Source: Firmicutes bacterium UBA993 (GTDB lineage Bacteria; Bacillota; Dethiobacteria; DTU022). Taken from it: a stretch of 25,164 nucleotides of DNA. The notes below the pieces were generated by a model. That model had not been told where the DNA came from and made no database searches. It was given only the letters and a program-made list of their open reading frames with translations. Location: assembly GCA_002292015.1 (NCBI GenBank), contig DBBD01000144.1, forward strand, positions 1 through 25,164. The letters run 5' to 3'. Below are positions 16,215-24,919 of the stretch, piece by piece; positions within the stretch are counted from its first letter, which is position 1; every line of letters starts with the position of its first letter. Made by a program: the position numbers and the translations under genes.

Positions 16215-16256
16215 GTCTTCAAAAATGGTTCTCTTTATAAACGAGGTGAGTGGCAG

Positions 16257-17366
16257 GTGGACGCTGACGATCGATTTATGTGGATGGCTCTGGACCTTGC
16301 CCGCCAGGGGCGCGGTCGCACTAATCCCAATCCGATGGTTGGAGCGGTTGCAGTTCAGGGGGCAGAGGTGGTTGGCAGCGGTTATCACAAGGCCGTTGGT
16401 ACCCCGCATGCTGAAATAATCGCCCTGGAAAAGGCAGGGGAAAAAGCTAACGGGGCCACGCTTTATATCAATCTGGAGCCGTGCAATCACCATGGAAGGA
16501 CTGGGCCCTGTACTGAGGCGATTATAAGAGCCGGTATCAGCAGGGTTGTTATCGCTATGCGAGACCCCAACCCCCTTGTATCGGGAAGCGGTATTGCCCG
16601 GTTGCAGGAGGCAGGGATCAAAATCCGCGAAGGGGTACTCGGGCAGAAAGCCTGCCATCTTAATGAAACATTTATCAAGTATATTACTACCAAGATGCCT
16701 TATATTTCGGTTAAGATAGCAATGAGCCTTGATGGAAAAATAGCCACATCAACCGGTGAATCGCACTGGATCACCGGTGAAAAAGCGCGCCAGTTCGTCC
16801 ACCGTTTGCGCGATCACACCGATGTGATTATGGTCGGTATAGAAACTGTTCTCAAAGACAACCCACGACTGACAACCAGGTTGGAAAGCGGGGCCGGTCG
16901 CGATCCGATCAGAGTTATAGTAGACAGTAGTGCCCGTCTCCCACTTGATGCAAAAGTTATAGAGAGCGGATCAGCAGCTAAAACGATTGTGGCGGTAACC
17001 GCAAAAGCACCACCGGACAAGTGCCGGGTGTTAAAAGCCAAAGGTGTTGAAATCTTAGAGCTGCCCGAGGATGGGGGTCGGGTAGATCTGACGTCTCTGA
17101 TGGGTGAACTGGCTGCCCGCGGCCTATCGGCTGTGCTGGTGGAAGGTGGAGGCACTTTGAATTACAGTATGCTTGAACAGGGGTTGGTTGATAAGCTCTT
17201 CATCTTTATTGCCCCGTTAATAATCGGTGGCCAAGAGAGCCCTACAGCCTTTTCCGGATCTGGTATCTCGGATCTCGGACAGGTTTGGACTGTTGAAGGT
17301 ATGGAGATGAAACAATTTGACCGCGACCTGCTGCTGATCGGCTATCCGGTAAAAATGCCGGCTTAA
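16257..17366 (+). CDS. ribD: Bifunctional riboflavin biosynthesis deaminase/reductase RibD
   Basis: RibD performs the second and third steps of riboflavin synthesis: deamination of the pyrimidine and NADPH-dependent reduction of its ribose side chain. The 369-residue protein has an N-terminal cytidine-deaminase-type domain with His51-Ala-Glu53 and Cys76/Cys85 (PCNHHGRTGPC) binding zinc, and a C-terminal reductase domain from about 148 (ISVKIAMSLDGKIAT), with VEGGGTLNYSML later. The start is GTG at 16257, seven bases after GAGGTGA; an ATG at residue 8 would cut into the deaminase domain. It is the first gene of ribD-ribE-ribBA-ribH. Confidence 0.95.
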   Translation: MDADDRFMWMALDLARQGRGRTNPNPMVGAVAVQGAEVVGSGYHKAVGTPHAEIIALEKAGEKANGATLYINLEPCNHHGRTGPCTEAIIRAGISRVVIAMRDPNPLVSGSGIARLQEAGIKIREGVLGQKACHLNETFIKYITTKMPYISVKIAMSLDGKIATSTGESHWITGEKARQFVHRLRDHTDVIMVGIETVLKDNPRLTTRLESGAGRDPIRVIVDSSARLPLDAKVIESGSAAKTIVAVTAKAPPDKCRVLKAKGVEILELPEDGGRVDLTSLMGELAARGLSAVLVEGGGTLNYSMLEQGLVDKLFIFIAPLIIGGQESPTAFSGSGISDLGQVWTVEGMEMKQFDRDLLLIGYPVKMPA

Positions 17367-17382
17367 TAGGACGGTGTGTCTA

Positions 17383-18075
17383 TTGTTTACAGGTATTATC
17401 GAAGAGTTGGGCGTGGTGCGCCGGACTCAAAGTTCTCCTACCGGAGCATCAATCGTGGTGGCGGCACGGGAAGTGCTGAGCGGGCTAAAAATTGGCGATA
17501 GTATAGCCGTCAGCGGGCCCTGCCTGACGGTTACTGCTTTTGACCAGGATACTTTTACTGCTTTTGTGATGACTGAGACCTTAAACCGAACAACTCTCGG
17601 AAGGCTGAAACCGGGTCACCGGGTTAACCTTGAAAGGGCCATGCTTTTAGGCGGGCGGTTGGGAGGCCACTTGGTAAGCGGACATGTTGATGCGGTGGTG
17701 ACGCTCACCCAAAGCAGTCCTCAGGGAGGGGCAACACTCCTGAACTTCGAAGCGCCGGCTGAGCTGCTGCGTTATATCGTAACAAAAGGCTCTGTCGCTC
17801 TTGACGGTGTTAGCCTGACCGTAATTAAGGTTGAATCGACCGGGTTCTCGGTTGGTATCATTCCGCATACCGGCCAGGAAACTACTTTGGGCACTAAAGA
17901 GATCGGTGCGGCGGTCAACCTGGAGGTAGACCTGATTGGCAAGTATGTTGAAAAAATGCTGGAACCCAGGCTTCATGATGTAGCAAAAGGAACCAACAAA
18001 ATGACAATAGATCTTTTAATGGAGAAGGGTTATCTGCCCTATAAATCTCTTTTCCAGAGGGGAGGATCAGGGTGA
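17383..18075 (+). CDS. ribE: Riboflavin synthase alpha chain
   Basis: Riboflavin synthase joins two molecules of 6,7-dimethyl-8-ribityllumazine to give riboflavin. The 230-residue protein is a tandem of two lumazine-binding domains. The first starts MFTGIIEELG and has GDSIAVSGPCLTVT and NLERAM; the second has GHLVSGHVD, GSVALDGVSLTV, IPHTGQETTLG and NLEVDLIGKYVEK. The start is TTG at 17383, eight bases after AGGACGG, because the family begins MFTGIIEE almost without exception; a GTG nine bases upstream overlaps the SD. The C-terminal tail of about 30 residues (KGTNKMTIDLLMEKGYL) is charged and variable in the family. Confidence 0.95.
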   Translation: MFTGIIEELGVVRRTQSSPTGASIVVAAREVLSGLKIGDSIAVSGPCLTVTAFDQDTFTAFVMTETLNRTTLGRLKPGHRVNLERAMLLGGRLGGHLVSGHVDAVVTLTQSSPQGGATLLNFEAPAELLRYIVTKGSVALDGVSLTVIKVESTGFSVGIIPHTGQETTLGTKEIGAAVNLEVDLIGKYVEKMLEPRLHDVAKGTNKMTIDLLMEKGYLPYKSLFQRGGSG

Positions 18076-18108
18076 GGAGAATTTAATTCTTCTGTGGTTG
18101 TTACCCGG

Positions 18109-18117
18109 TGGTATGAT
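18109..18117 (+). promoter_or_regulatory. Possible internal extended -10 promoter before ribBA
   Basis: The 71-base gap between ribE and ribBA contains TGGTATGAT, a match to an extended -10 element. No clear -35 box sits at the right distance. It could give extra ribBA-ribH transcription. Confidence 0.3.
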
Positions 18118-18146
18118 AGCCTTCAGCCTTAAGGAGTTGAGAATGA

Positions 18147-19349
18147 ATGTCTTTCGATAGCATTGAAGAAGCTCTTACAGATTTACAAGCGGGCCGGATG
18201 ATTGTAGTTGTTGACGACGAAGACCGTGAAAATGAAGGTGATCTGATCATGGCTGCATCCAAGATTACTCCGGAAGCAGTTAATTTTATGATCCGTCATG
18301 CCCGTGGTTTGGTTTGTGCCCCGCTTACTTCCAAACGGCTAAGCGAGCTTGATTTGCCACAGATGGTAGTCAACAATACTGATGCCTATTGCACCGCTTT
18401 CACTGTTTCGGTAGATGCTGGCTCCTGCGTGACAGGTATTTCTGCTTTTGAGCGGGCTAAAACGATCAAAGCGCTGATTGACCCTGCTACCAAGCCTTCG
18501 GATTTAAAACGACCGGGTCACATCTTTCCCCTGGAAGCAATGGAAGGCGGTGTACTGCGCCGTGCCGGCCATACCGAGGCGGCTGTGGATTTAGCCGCGC
18601 TCGCTGGCTTTGAGCCAGCAGGAGTTATCTGCGAGATTATTAACGAGGATGGTAGTATGGCCCGTCTCCCCCAACTGATAGATTACTGTCGTGAATATGA
18701 TCTTAAGCTGATTTCAATTGCCGATTTAATTAATTACCGGATGAAGAAAGAAAAGCTGGTCTGGCGTAGGGCAACCGCTGAACTGCCCACCAGCTTCGGC
18801 ACGTTTCAACTTATCGCTTACGAAAATAGTATAGACAACCAGACCCACTTGGCTATGTTTATGGGTAACATTACGCCGGATCAGCCAATCCTGGTCAGGG
18901 TGCACTCCGAGTGTCTTACCGGAGATGTTTTTGCTTCCTTACGCTGCGATTGTGGCAACCAGCTGCGTCAGGCTATGAGGCAGATTGCCGAAGCCGGTAA
19001 CGGTGCCTTGATTTATATGCGCCAGGAAGGGCGCGGCATAGGGCTTATAAATAAGATTAGAGCATATGAACTACAGGACAAGGGAAAAGATACGGTTGAA
19101 GCTAACGAGGCCCTCGGTTTTGCCGCAGATCTGCGCGATTATGGAGTTGGAGCGCAAATCATGGTTGATTTGGGCCTGAAACAGATCCGTCTACTGACCA
19201 ACAACCCGCGCAAAATCAAAGGTCTCGAGGGCTACGATATAAATATTGTAGAGCGGGTTCCGCTCGAAGTGGAACCATGTTCTTATAATTGCAACTACCT
19301 TTCAACGAAAAAAGAAAAACTTGGTCATATTCTTAATATGGCTAAATAA
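18147..19349 (+). CDS. ribBA: Bifunctional DHBP synthase/GTP cyclohydrolase II
   Basis: RibBA supplies both precursors of riboflavin: the RibB half makes 3,4-dihydroxy-2-butanone 4-phosphate from ribulose 5-phosphate, and the RibA half opens GTP. The 400-residue protein shows DDEDRENEGDL (23-33, Mg2+ site), RHARGLVCAPL, and RAGHTEAAVDLA (139-150) in RibB. RibA begins near 205 and has Cys256, Cys267 and Cys269 (zinc), RQEGRGIGL (292-300), and a C-terminal NCNYLSTKKEKLGH. The ATG at 18147 has AAGGAG ten bases upstream. A second ATG four bases earlier is out of frame. Confidence 0.95.
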   Translation: MSFDSIEEALTDLQAGRMIVVVDDEDRENEGDLIMAASKITPEAVNFMIRHARGLVCAPLTSKRLSELDLPQMVVNNTDAYCTAFTVSVDAGSCVTGISAFERAKTIKALIDPATKPSDLKRPGHIFPLEAMEGGVLRRAGHTEAAVDLAALAGFEPAGVICEIINEDGSMARLPQLIDYCREYDLKLISIADLINYRMKKEKLVWRRATAELPTSFGTFQLIAYENSIDNQTHLAMFMGNITPDQPILVRVHSECLTGDVFASLRCDCGNQLRQAMRQIAEAGNGALIYMRQEGRGIGLINKIRAYELQDKGKDTVEANEALGFAADLRDYGVGAQIMVDLGLKQIRLLTNNPRKIKGLEGYDINIVERVPLEVEPCSYNCNYLSTKKEKLGHILNMAK

Positions 19350-19366
19350 AGGACGGAGGCAAAACA

Positions 19367-19828
19367 ATGAAAACTATAGAAGGAAAGTTGGTAGCCCGCG
19401 ATTATCGCTTCGGAGTTGTGGTCAGCCGTTTCAACGAGTTCATATCAGGGCACCTGCTTAGCGGCGCCCTCGATTGCCTGATACGCCATGAAGCTGACGA
19501 GGAAAATATTGAGATTATCTGGGTGCCCGGGGCTTTTGAGATTCCGTTTGCGGCAAAAAAGGCAGCGCTTAGCAAACGCTATGATGCCGTTATCTGCCTC
19601 GGTGCGGTGATTAGGGGTTCTACGCCGCACTTTGATTATGTCGCCTCCGAAGTGGCCAAGGGCGTTGCTCATGTTGGTCTCGAGAGTGGAATGCCGGTGA
19701 TCTTCGGTGTGATTACCAGCGACACCCTGGAACAGGCGATCGAAAGAGCAGGCAGCAAGGCCGGTAATAAGGGCTGGCAGGCCGCTGCCGCCGCTATCGA
19801 AATGGCTGACTTGAACAGTCATTATTAG
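19367..19828 (+). CDS. ribH: 6,7-dimethyl-8-ribityllumazine synthase
   Basis: RibH condenses the RibBA and RibD products to lumazine, the substrate of RibE; relatives form 60-subunit icosahedral shells. The 153-residue protein has SRFNEFISGHLLSGA (20-34), WVPGAFEIPFAAKK (52-65), CLGAVIRGSTPHFDYVASE (77-95) with catalytic-type His88, and GVITSDTLEQAIERAG. This completes the rib set. The SD is GGAGG before ATG at 19367. polA follows after 25 bases. Confidence 0.96.
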   Translation: MKTIEGKLVARDYRFGVVVSRFNEFISGHLLSGALDCLIRHEADEENIEIIWVPGAFEIPFAAKKAALSKRYDAVICLGAVIRGSTPHFDYVASEVAKGVAHVGLESGMPVIFGVITSDTLEQAIERAGSKAGNKGWQAAAAAIEMADLNSHY

Positions 19829-19853
19829 CAACAACCTGAAGGAGCCTTCTAAA

Positions 19854-22535
19854 TTGAGCTCATCCGGTTCGGAAAAATTTGTTGTTATAGACGGTAACAG
19901 CTTGCTTTATCGGGCCTTTTATGCCCTTCCCCCGTTGCAAAACCGTCGCGGCGAACACACCAATGCCGTTTACGGTTTCACCACCATGCTCTATAAATTG
20001 CTGGATGAAGAACGGCCGGATTACCTGGCCGTTGCTTTTGATCCGCCAAAACCTTCCTTCCGGGTGAAAATTGACGGAACATATAAAGCCCAAAGAGAAA
20101 AAACCCCGGCTGAGCTTGGAGAGCAGGTCGGCAGGGTGCGGGATATTCTGACGGCTATGCAGATCGCTGTTTTTGAGATCGACGATTTCGAAGCCGATGA
20201 CGTTATCGGCACCCTGGCCGATCGCTTTGTTGCTTTAGGTCAGAAAGTTGTGGTAGTATCCGGCGATGCGGATATGTTGCAGTTGGTTGGCGATCAGGTA
20301 ACCGTGATGCTTACCAAAAAAGGGATCAGTGTAATGGAGCGTTACGATCGCGATCGGCTGAAAAAGGACTACGGTTTGGCCCCGGACCAGATCATTGAGT
20401 ATAAAGCGCTCAAAGGTGATCCTACCGATAACATCGCCGGGGTTCCGGGGATCGGTGACAAAACTGCCCGCAACCTGCTTGAGCAGTACGGAACAATCGA
20501 ATCAATCTACGCTCACCTGGATCAGCTGAAGTCCAAAACAGCGGATAATCTTGAAAAATGCCGCGACCAGCTGTTTATCGGGCGCGACCTGGTTACTCTC
20601 AGGCGGAATGTACCGCTTAAATTTAATCCTGAAAGTTGTCGTTTTCGCGAGCCGGCATACGATCGATTACTGTCGATTTTTGAGCAGCTTGAATTTAACA
20701 GCCTGGTAAACCGTCTTAACGCGGCCAGGGCTGATAACGGAGAGCGGCAACAGGATCGCATAAATTGTTACAATGTCGAAGAGATTGCCGATTTAGCCGG
20801 ATTAGAAGCGCTGCTAGGCACCCTTCAGGACAACTCTACTGTGGCAATCTGCTGTGAGCCGGAAGCAGGCCGCCCCTACTGGCGACAGCCACTAAAATTT
20901 ATGGCCCTGGCCATCGATCGGAGTAAAGGTTATTATCTGGGTCCGGTTTTGGCGGCGGAGAAGAGCAGAGCAGTTTTTAAGATGCTCTCTGCTCTCCGCA
21001 GCAGGAGTATTAGTCTGCTGGTTCATAACAAAAAGTATATTGATCACCTGTTCCTAAAAAACGATCTGCCGCTTCCGGTAGTGGCGTTCGATGTGCAGTT
21101 AGCTGCTTACCTGGTTGATCCGGCTGCAAACGGCAATGAACTTGCCGTCCTTGTTCAGAGATATTTGAGTTTTACTGATGATTGCGTACTTAATTCGGAA
21201 AAGAAGAACTTTGATAAGCGGCTTTTTAACGAGCTGAAAGCAGAAACAGCCCGCCAACTCTTTTTGCTTCAGAGCGAGCTGACTACCCGACTGGCTGAAC
21301 AGGGGCTGCAACCTTTGCTGTACGGGCTTGAACAACCCCTGGCTGCAGTGTTGGCCCGGATGGAGCAGCGGGGGATAAAGGTTGATGCTGATTACCTGCG
21401 CTCACTTTCAGTTGAGATCAAAAAGCGTCTTACGGAGCTGGAGAGCGAAGTCTTTGAAATTGCCGGGGAAAGCTTCAATATCAATTCGCCCCGGCAGCTG
21501 GCTGTTGTTCTCTTTGATCGGCTTGGTTTGCCGGTACTTCGCAAAACCAAAACCGGGCGTTCAACCGATGTTCGGGTGCTCGGGGAGTTGGCTGATCAGC
21601 ATGAAATTGCCGCCCTGCTGATTAACTATCGCCAACTGGCGAAGCTGGAGGGAACTTACCTTACCGGGCTTATCGATCTACTCGATCAAAAGGAACAGAA
21701 GATATACACTACCCTTAACCAGGCTTCAACCGCCACCGGCCGCCTCAGCAGCAGCGATCCCAATCTGCAGAATATTCCGATCCGCTTAGAAGAAGGTCGT
21801 AAAATCAGGCGTGCCTTTATTCCGGCAGCAGATGGTCATCTGTTCCTGGCAGCCGACTATTCCCAGGTTGAGCTGCGAATTCTGGCCCACTTATCGAATG
21901 ACCCGATCCTGGTCGAAGCGTTTCAGACCGGGCAGGACATTCACCGCCGGACTGCTGCCGAGGTAAACAACATTACCTTGGAGGATGTGACCCCCCTGCT
22001 GCGTGAAAAGGCCAAGGCTGTAAACTTCGGCATCATTTATGGCTCCAGCGATTATGGCCTGGCCCAGGGATTGGGAATCCCCCGGGCCGAAGCAAAGGAA
22101 TATATTGATAGCTATTTTGACCGTTACCGGGGTGTCAAAAAATATATGGAACAGGTTACTGAGGAGGCCCGGAAACAGGGCTACGTAACAACAATTCTCA
22201 ACCGCAGGCGTTATCTGCCGGAAATAAACTCCGCCAATCACAACATCCGCAGTTTTGCGGAAAGGATGGCGCTAAACACCCCGATACAGGGCAGCGCTGC
22301 CGACATTATCAAGCTGGCTATGTTAAAAATTGACCAGGTAATCTCCGGGGGCGGTTTCAGCGCCCAAATGCTCCTGCAAATCCACGACGAACTTCTCTTT
22401 GAAATCGATGAAAAAGAGCTGGATTTCTTCTCCTCTTTGATCAAGCGTGAAATGGAAGAAGCTTATACTCTGAAAGTGCCCCTTAAGGTTGATTTAAAAT
22501 GGGGCTCCAACTGGGAAGAACTAAAAGCACTTTAA
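19854..22535 (+). CDS. polA: DNA polymerase I, with degenerate 3'-5' exonuclease domain
   Basis: Pol I fills gaps and removes primers in repair and Okazaki-fragment processing. The 893-residue protein has a 5' nuclease domain (about 1-300, with FEADDVIGTLA and GDPTDNIAGVPGIG), a middle domain (about 300-480), and a complete polymerase domain: motif A DYSQVELR with Asp668, O-helix Arg717, Lys721 and Phe725 (KAVNFGIIYG), and motif C QIHDELLFEI with Asp845. The middle domain lacks the exonuclease carboxylates: the DxE motif is replaced by CEPE and the KYD-type motif reads KYID with the Asp displaced, so proofreading is probably absent, as in Taq and Geobacillus enzymes. The start is TTG at 19854, nine bases after AAGGAG. 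Confidence 0.96.
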   Translation: MSSSGSEKFVVIDGNSLLYRAFYALPPLQNRRGEHTNAVYGFTTMLYKLLDEERPDYLAVAFDPPKPSFRVKIDGTYKAQREKTPAELGEQVGRVRDILTAMQIAVFEIDDFEADDVIGTLADRFVALGQKVVVVSGDADMLQLVGDQVTVMLTKKGISVMERYDRDRLKKDYGLAPDQIIEYKALKGDPTDNIAGVPGIGDKTARNLLEQYGTIESIYAHLDQLKSKTADNLEKCRDQLFIGRDLVTLRRNVPLKFNPESCRFREPAYDRLLSIFEQLEFNSLVNRLNAARADNGERQQDRINCYNVEEIADLAGLEALLGTLQDNSTVAICCEPEAGRPYWRQPLKFMALAIDRSKGYYLGPVLAAEKSRAVFKMLSALRSRSISLLVHNKKYIDHLFLKNDLPLPVVAFDVQLAAYLVDPAANGNELAVLVQRYLSFTDDCVLNSEKKNFDKRLFNELKAETARQLFLLQSELTTRLAEQGLQPLLYGLEQPLAAVLARMEQRGIKVDADYLRSLSVEIKKRLTELESEVFEIAGESFNINSPRQLAVVLFDRLGLPVLRKTKTGRSTDVRVLGELADQHEIAALLINYRQLAKLEGTYLTGLIDLLDQKEQKIYTTLNQASTATGRLSSSDPNLQNIPIRLEEGRKIRRAFIPAADGHLFLAADYSQVELRILAHLSNDPILVEAFQTGQDIHRRTAAEVNNITLEDVTPLLREKAKAVNFGIIYGSSDYGLAQGLGIPRAEAKEYIDSYFDRYRGVKKYMEQVTEEARKQGYVTTILNRRRYLPEINSANHNIRSFAERMALNTPIQGSAADIIKLAMLKIDQVISGGGFSAQMLLQIHDELLFEIDEKELDFFSSLIKREMEEAYTLKVPLKVDLKWGSNWEELKAL

Positions 22536-22544
22536 GGGGAACCG

Positions 22545-23384
22545 ATGCCTGAACTGCCTGAAGTGGAAGTAATCCGCCTGGAGTTGGAACCGCTGGTCAG
22601 CGGTAAAACTTTTTCTACTCCTGTTTTACATATGTTATCTGTTGTTCAGTACCCGATCCCGGAAACCTTTATCAGAGATTTAGAGGGTCGGACTGTGAAG
22701 GCGCTGGAACGCAAGGGTAAGTACCTGTTTTTTAAACTCGACCGGGGAATTCTGGCAGTTCACCTGCGGATGACCGGCAATTTGATCTTCCGCACTACAG
22801 AAGATCTGCCTCGGGCTGACCGCTACCTGCGTGCGGAGCTGCCTTTTATCGACGGCGGTGTACTGCAGTACTCCGATATGCGCCGGTTTGGCCGACTCTG
22901 GTTGGTAAAAGACTCTGAAGAGCTAAAAAACCAGGTTCTTCAGAATGTTGGCCCTGATATTTATTCGGAATTTAACCTGGAACAATTCAGGGCGTTGCTC
23001 GAAAAGAGGGGTAAGCGAAACTTAAAAGCGCTGCTCCTTGATCAAAGTTGTTCTGCCGGAATGGGCAATATCTATACCGACGAATGTTTATACCTCTGTC
23101 ACCTGCACCCGGAGCGGCAGGCATCAACCCTGACCGCCACTGAATCCGAAAGGTTGTATAACACGATTCATCAAGTCCTTAGCATGGCTATTGAACACGG
23201 CGGCACCAGCTTTCGCGATTATCGCAATGCCAGGGGCGCTCTCGGCGATTTTCAAAAAAAACTTAACGTTTACGGTCGCAAGGGAGAATGCTGTTCCTGT
23301 GGTGAACTGATAAACAAAACCGTGGTTGCCGGTCGCGGCACTTATTATTGCCCCCGCTGCCAGGTTAAAAAGAGCAAAGAGTAA
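22545..23384 (+). CDS. mutM: Formamidopyrimidine-DNA glycosylase (Fpg/MutM)
   Basis: MutM removes 8-oxoguanine and FaPy lesions and cuts the abasic site. The 279-residue protein starts MPELPEVEVIR; after removal of Met the Pro is the Schiff-base nucleophile and Glu is essential. Further motifs are LERKGKYLFF with the lesion-contacting Lys, HLRMTGNL, DMRRFGRLWL, GNIYTDECLYLCHLHPER, and a C-terminal zinc finger with two CxxC pairs (CCSCGELI...YYCPRC). The ATG at 22545 follows AAGGGGA. It is nine bases after polA, a common repair pair in Bacillota. Confidence 0.96.
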   Translation: MPELPEVEVIRLELEPLVSGKTFSTPVLHMLSVVQYPIPETFIRDLEGRTVKALERKGKYLFFKLDRGILAVHLRMTGNLIFRTTEDLPRADRYLRAELPFIDGGVLQYSDMRRFGRLWLVKDSEELKNQVLQNVGPDIYSEFNLEQFRALLEKRGKRNLKALLLDQSCSAGMGNIYTDECLYLCHLHPERQASTLTATESERLYNTIHQVLSMAIEHGGTSFRDYRNARGALGDFQKKLNVYGRKGECCSCGELINKTVVAGRGTYYCPRCQVKKSKE

Positions 23385-23418
23385 AGGAAAGAAGCAAACA
23401 AACAGGGGATAGTAATCA

Positions 23419-24030
23419 ATGTTCATCATCGGCTTAACCGGCGGTATCGCTACCGGCAAAAGCGCAGTGGTAGAGATGCTTCGCCGTAAAGGTGCCTATA
23501 TTATTGATGCCGATCAACTGGCCAGGGAAGTGGTTGAACCGCAGCAACCTGCCTGGCAGGAGATTGTCGACTGGCTGGGAGATTCAATACTGCTCAGTAA
23601 TCGGAGTCTTAACCGCGCCAGGGTCGCGGAGTTGGTCTTTGGTGACCGTGAAAGACTGGAAAAGCTCAACAGTATTATCCACCCCCGGGTAGGCGCCCGG
23701 ATCCTGGAACGAACGAAAGAGATTGAACAGGCAGATCCCGGTGCGGTAATCGTTTATGATATTCCGCTGCTGATTGAGGCCGGGATGCAGGAGATGACCG
23801 ATCTAATCCTCCTCGTGTATGCACCGCGGGCGTTGCAGCTGAGTCGCCTTCAGAAACGCGACGGGCTAAGCCCGGAAGAGGCCGAGAAGCGCCTTAGCGC
23901 TCAAATGTTGATTGATGAAAAAAAACAGTATGCCCACGTAATTATCAATAACAGTTACTCTCTGGCCGATACAGAAAAGCAGGTTGATCGCTTCTGGCAT
24001 AATCTCGAACTGGAAAAATATGAAAACTAA
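23419..24030 (+). CDS. coaE: Dephospho-CoA kinase
   Basis: CoaE phosphorylates the 3' hydroxyl of dephospho-CoA, the last step of CoA synthesis. The 203-residue protein has the P-loop GLTGGIATGKS (5-15), DADQLAREVV (30-39), NSIIHPRVGARI, VYDIPLLIEAGM and a RLQKRDG lid region, all normal for the family. The polA-mutM-coaE order is usual in this phylum. The ATG is at 23419; the nearby purine-rich AGGGGATAG is a moderate SD. Confidence 0.95.
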   Translation: MFIIGLTGGIATGKSAVVEMLRRKGAYIIDADQLAREVVEPQQPAWQEIVDWLGDSILLSNRSLNRARVAELVFGDRERLEKLNSIIHPRVGARILERTKEIEQADPGAVIVYDIPLLIEAGMQEMTDLILLVYAPRALQLSRLQKRDGLSPEEAEKRLSAQMLIDEKKQYAHVIINNSYSLADTEKQVDRFWHNLELEKYEN

Positions 24031-24052
24031 TTGAAACGGAAGGTTCACTTTA

Positions 24053-24919
24053 GTGTTGGTCGCTGCCCTTTCCCTGTCGGAAATTGATCTTAGCAGTGTA
24101 GAGGGATACATTTCCGACCTTAAAAAACTGCTTACCGCACCGAAACCAGCGGTGGCGGTTCTTCCTGCCCACAGCGCCTTTGCCCTCGGCCTGGGGGTTG
24201 GCAGGCTCAGCCGCACCAATTCTCTTCGGGAAACCTTTGCACTATACCTTGCTGAAGGTACGGCGTGGTGCAGCGAATTTCTCGATCTGCACGGGCAGCT
24301 TTCAAAGGAACTGCAGATCTACCTCGCAACCGGCACCGTAATCGAGAAAGAGGAAGACCGTTCTTACCAAACCGGTTACTGTTTTAATCCCGCCGGCCAG
24401 GTCTGCTGCGTTCAGCGGCAAACCCACCTGGCCCGCTTTGAGCGCGATCTTAAGTTAAGTCGTGGAGAAAAGCTGAATCTTTTCCCGGTTGGCGATTTTA
24501 ACACAGGACTGGTGCTCGGTAACGATGCGCGCCATCCGGAGGTTGGCCGAATCATGGCCTTAGGGGGCGCTGACCTGCTCCTGCACAGCGGCGCCATCGA
24601 AGGCAGCTCTCCTTGTTGGCAGCAGGCAGCAGGTATGTGGGCCCAGGTTCAACAAAACCAGCTATTTGCCGTGGAAGCCCAACTCTCAGGTACAGCTGCC
24701 GGCTTCAGCAGCTATAATGCTGCGCCGGCTATAAGCGCCCCCTGTGAGATTACCGCCGGTAACACAGGCTATATAATCCGGGGGAACCCGGGCTCGCCGC
24801 TGGTTTACGCCGAACTTGATCTGGAGGCTCTGGCCAAAATCAGAAATGATTACCCGCTATTGAAGCTGCTTAATCCTAATGCTTACGGCGAACTATATGA
24901 GGGGGGTAAACTCCAGTGA
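24053..24919 (+). CDS. Nitrilase-superfamily protein lacking the catalytic triad (probable pseudoenzyme)
   Basis: The 288-residue protein aligns by eye along the whole carbon-nitrogen hydrolase fold: AVAVLP (34-38), a TxLYIxL-like strand replaced by LQIYLATGTVIE, QRQTHLARFER (121-131), GLVLGNDARHPEVGRIMALGGADLLL (152-177). In active members the first motif continues PE, the second is Y-R-K-x-H-L and the third I-C-x-D. Here these read PA (Ala39), Q-R-Q-T-H-L (Gln123) and L-G-N-D (Gly156), so Glu, Lys and Cys are all missing. The scaffold residues around them, including D-x-x-x-P-E-x-x-R, are kept. It starts at GTG with GGAAGG nine bases upstream and overlaps a second homologue by four bases. 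Function is unknown; a regulatory or binding partner is one possibility. Confidence 0.75.
   Translation: MLVAALSLSEIDLSSVEGYISDLKKLLTAPKPAVAVLPAHSAFALGLGVGRLSRTNSLRETFALYLAEGTAWCSEFLDLHGQLSKELQIYLATGTVIEKEEDRSYQTGYCFNPAGQVCCVQRQTHLARFERDLKLSRGEKLNLFPVGDFNTGLVLGNDARHPEVGRIMALGGADLLLHSGAIEGSSPCWQQAAGMWAQVQQNQLFAVEAQLSGTAAGFSSYNAAPAISAPCEITAGNTGYIIRGNPGSPLVYAELDLEALAKIRNDYPLLKLLNPNAYGELYEGGKLQ

Noticed and set aside
16141..16256. FMN riboswitch upstream of ribD
   Set aside because: The gap is too short, the promoter lies inside it, and no conserved riboswitch segments are visible.
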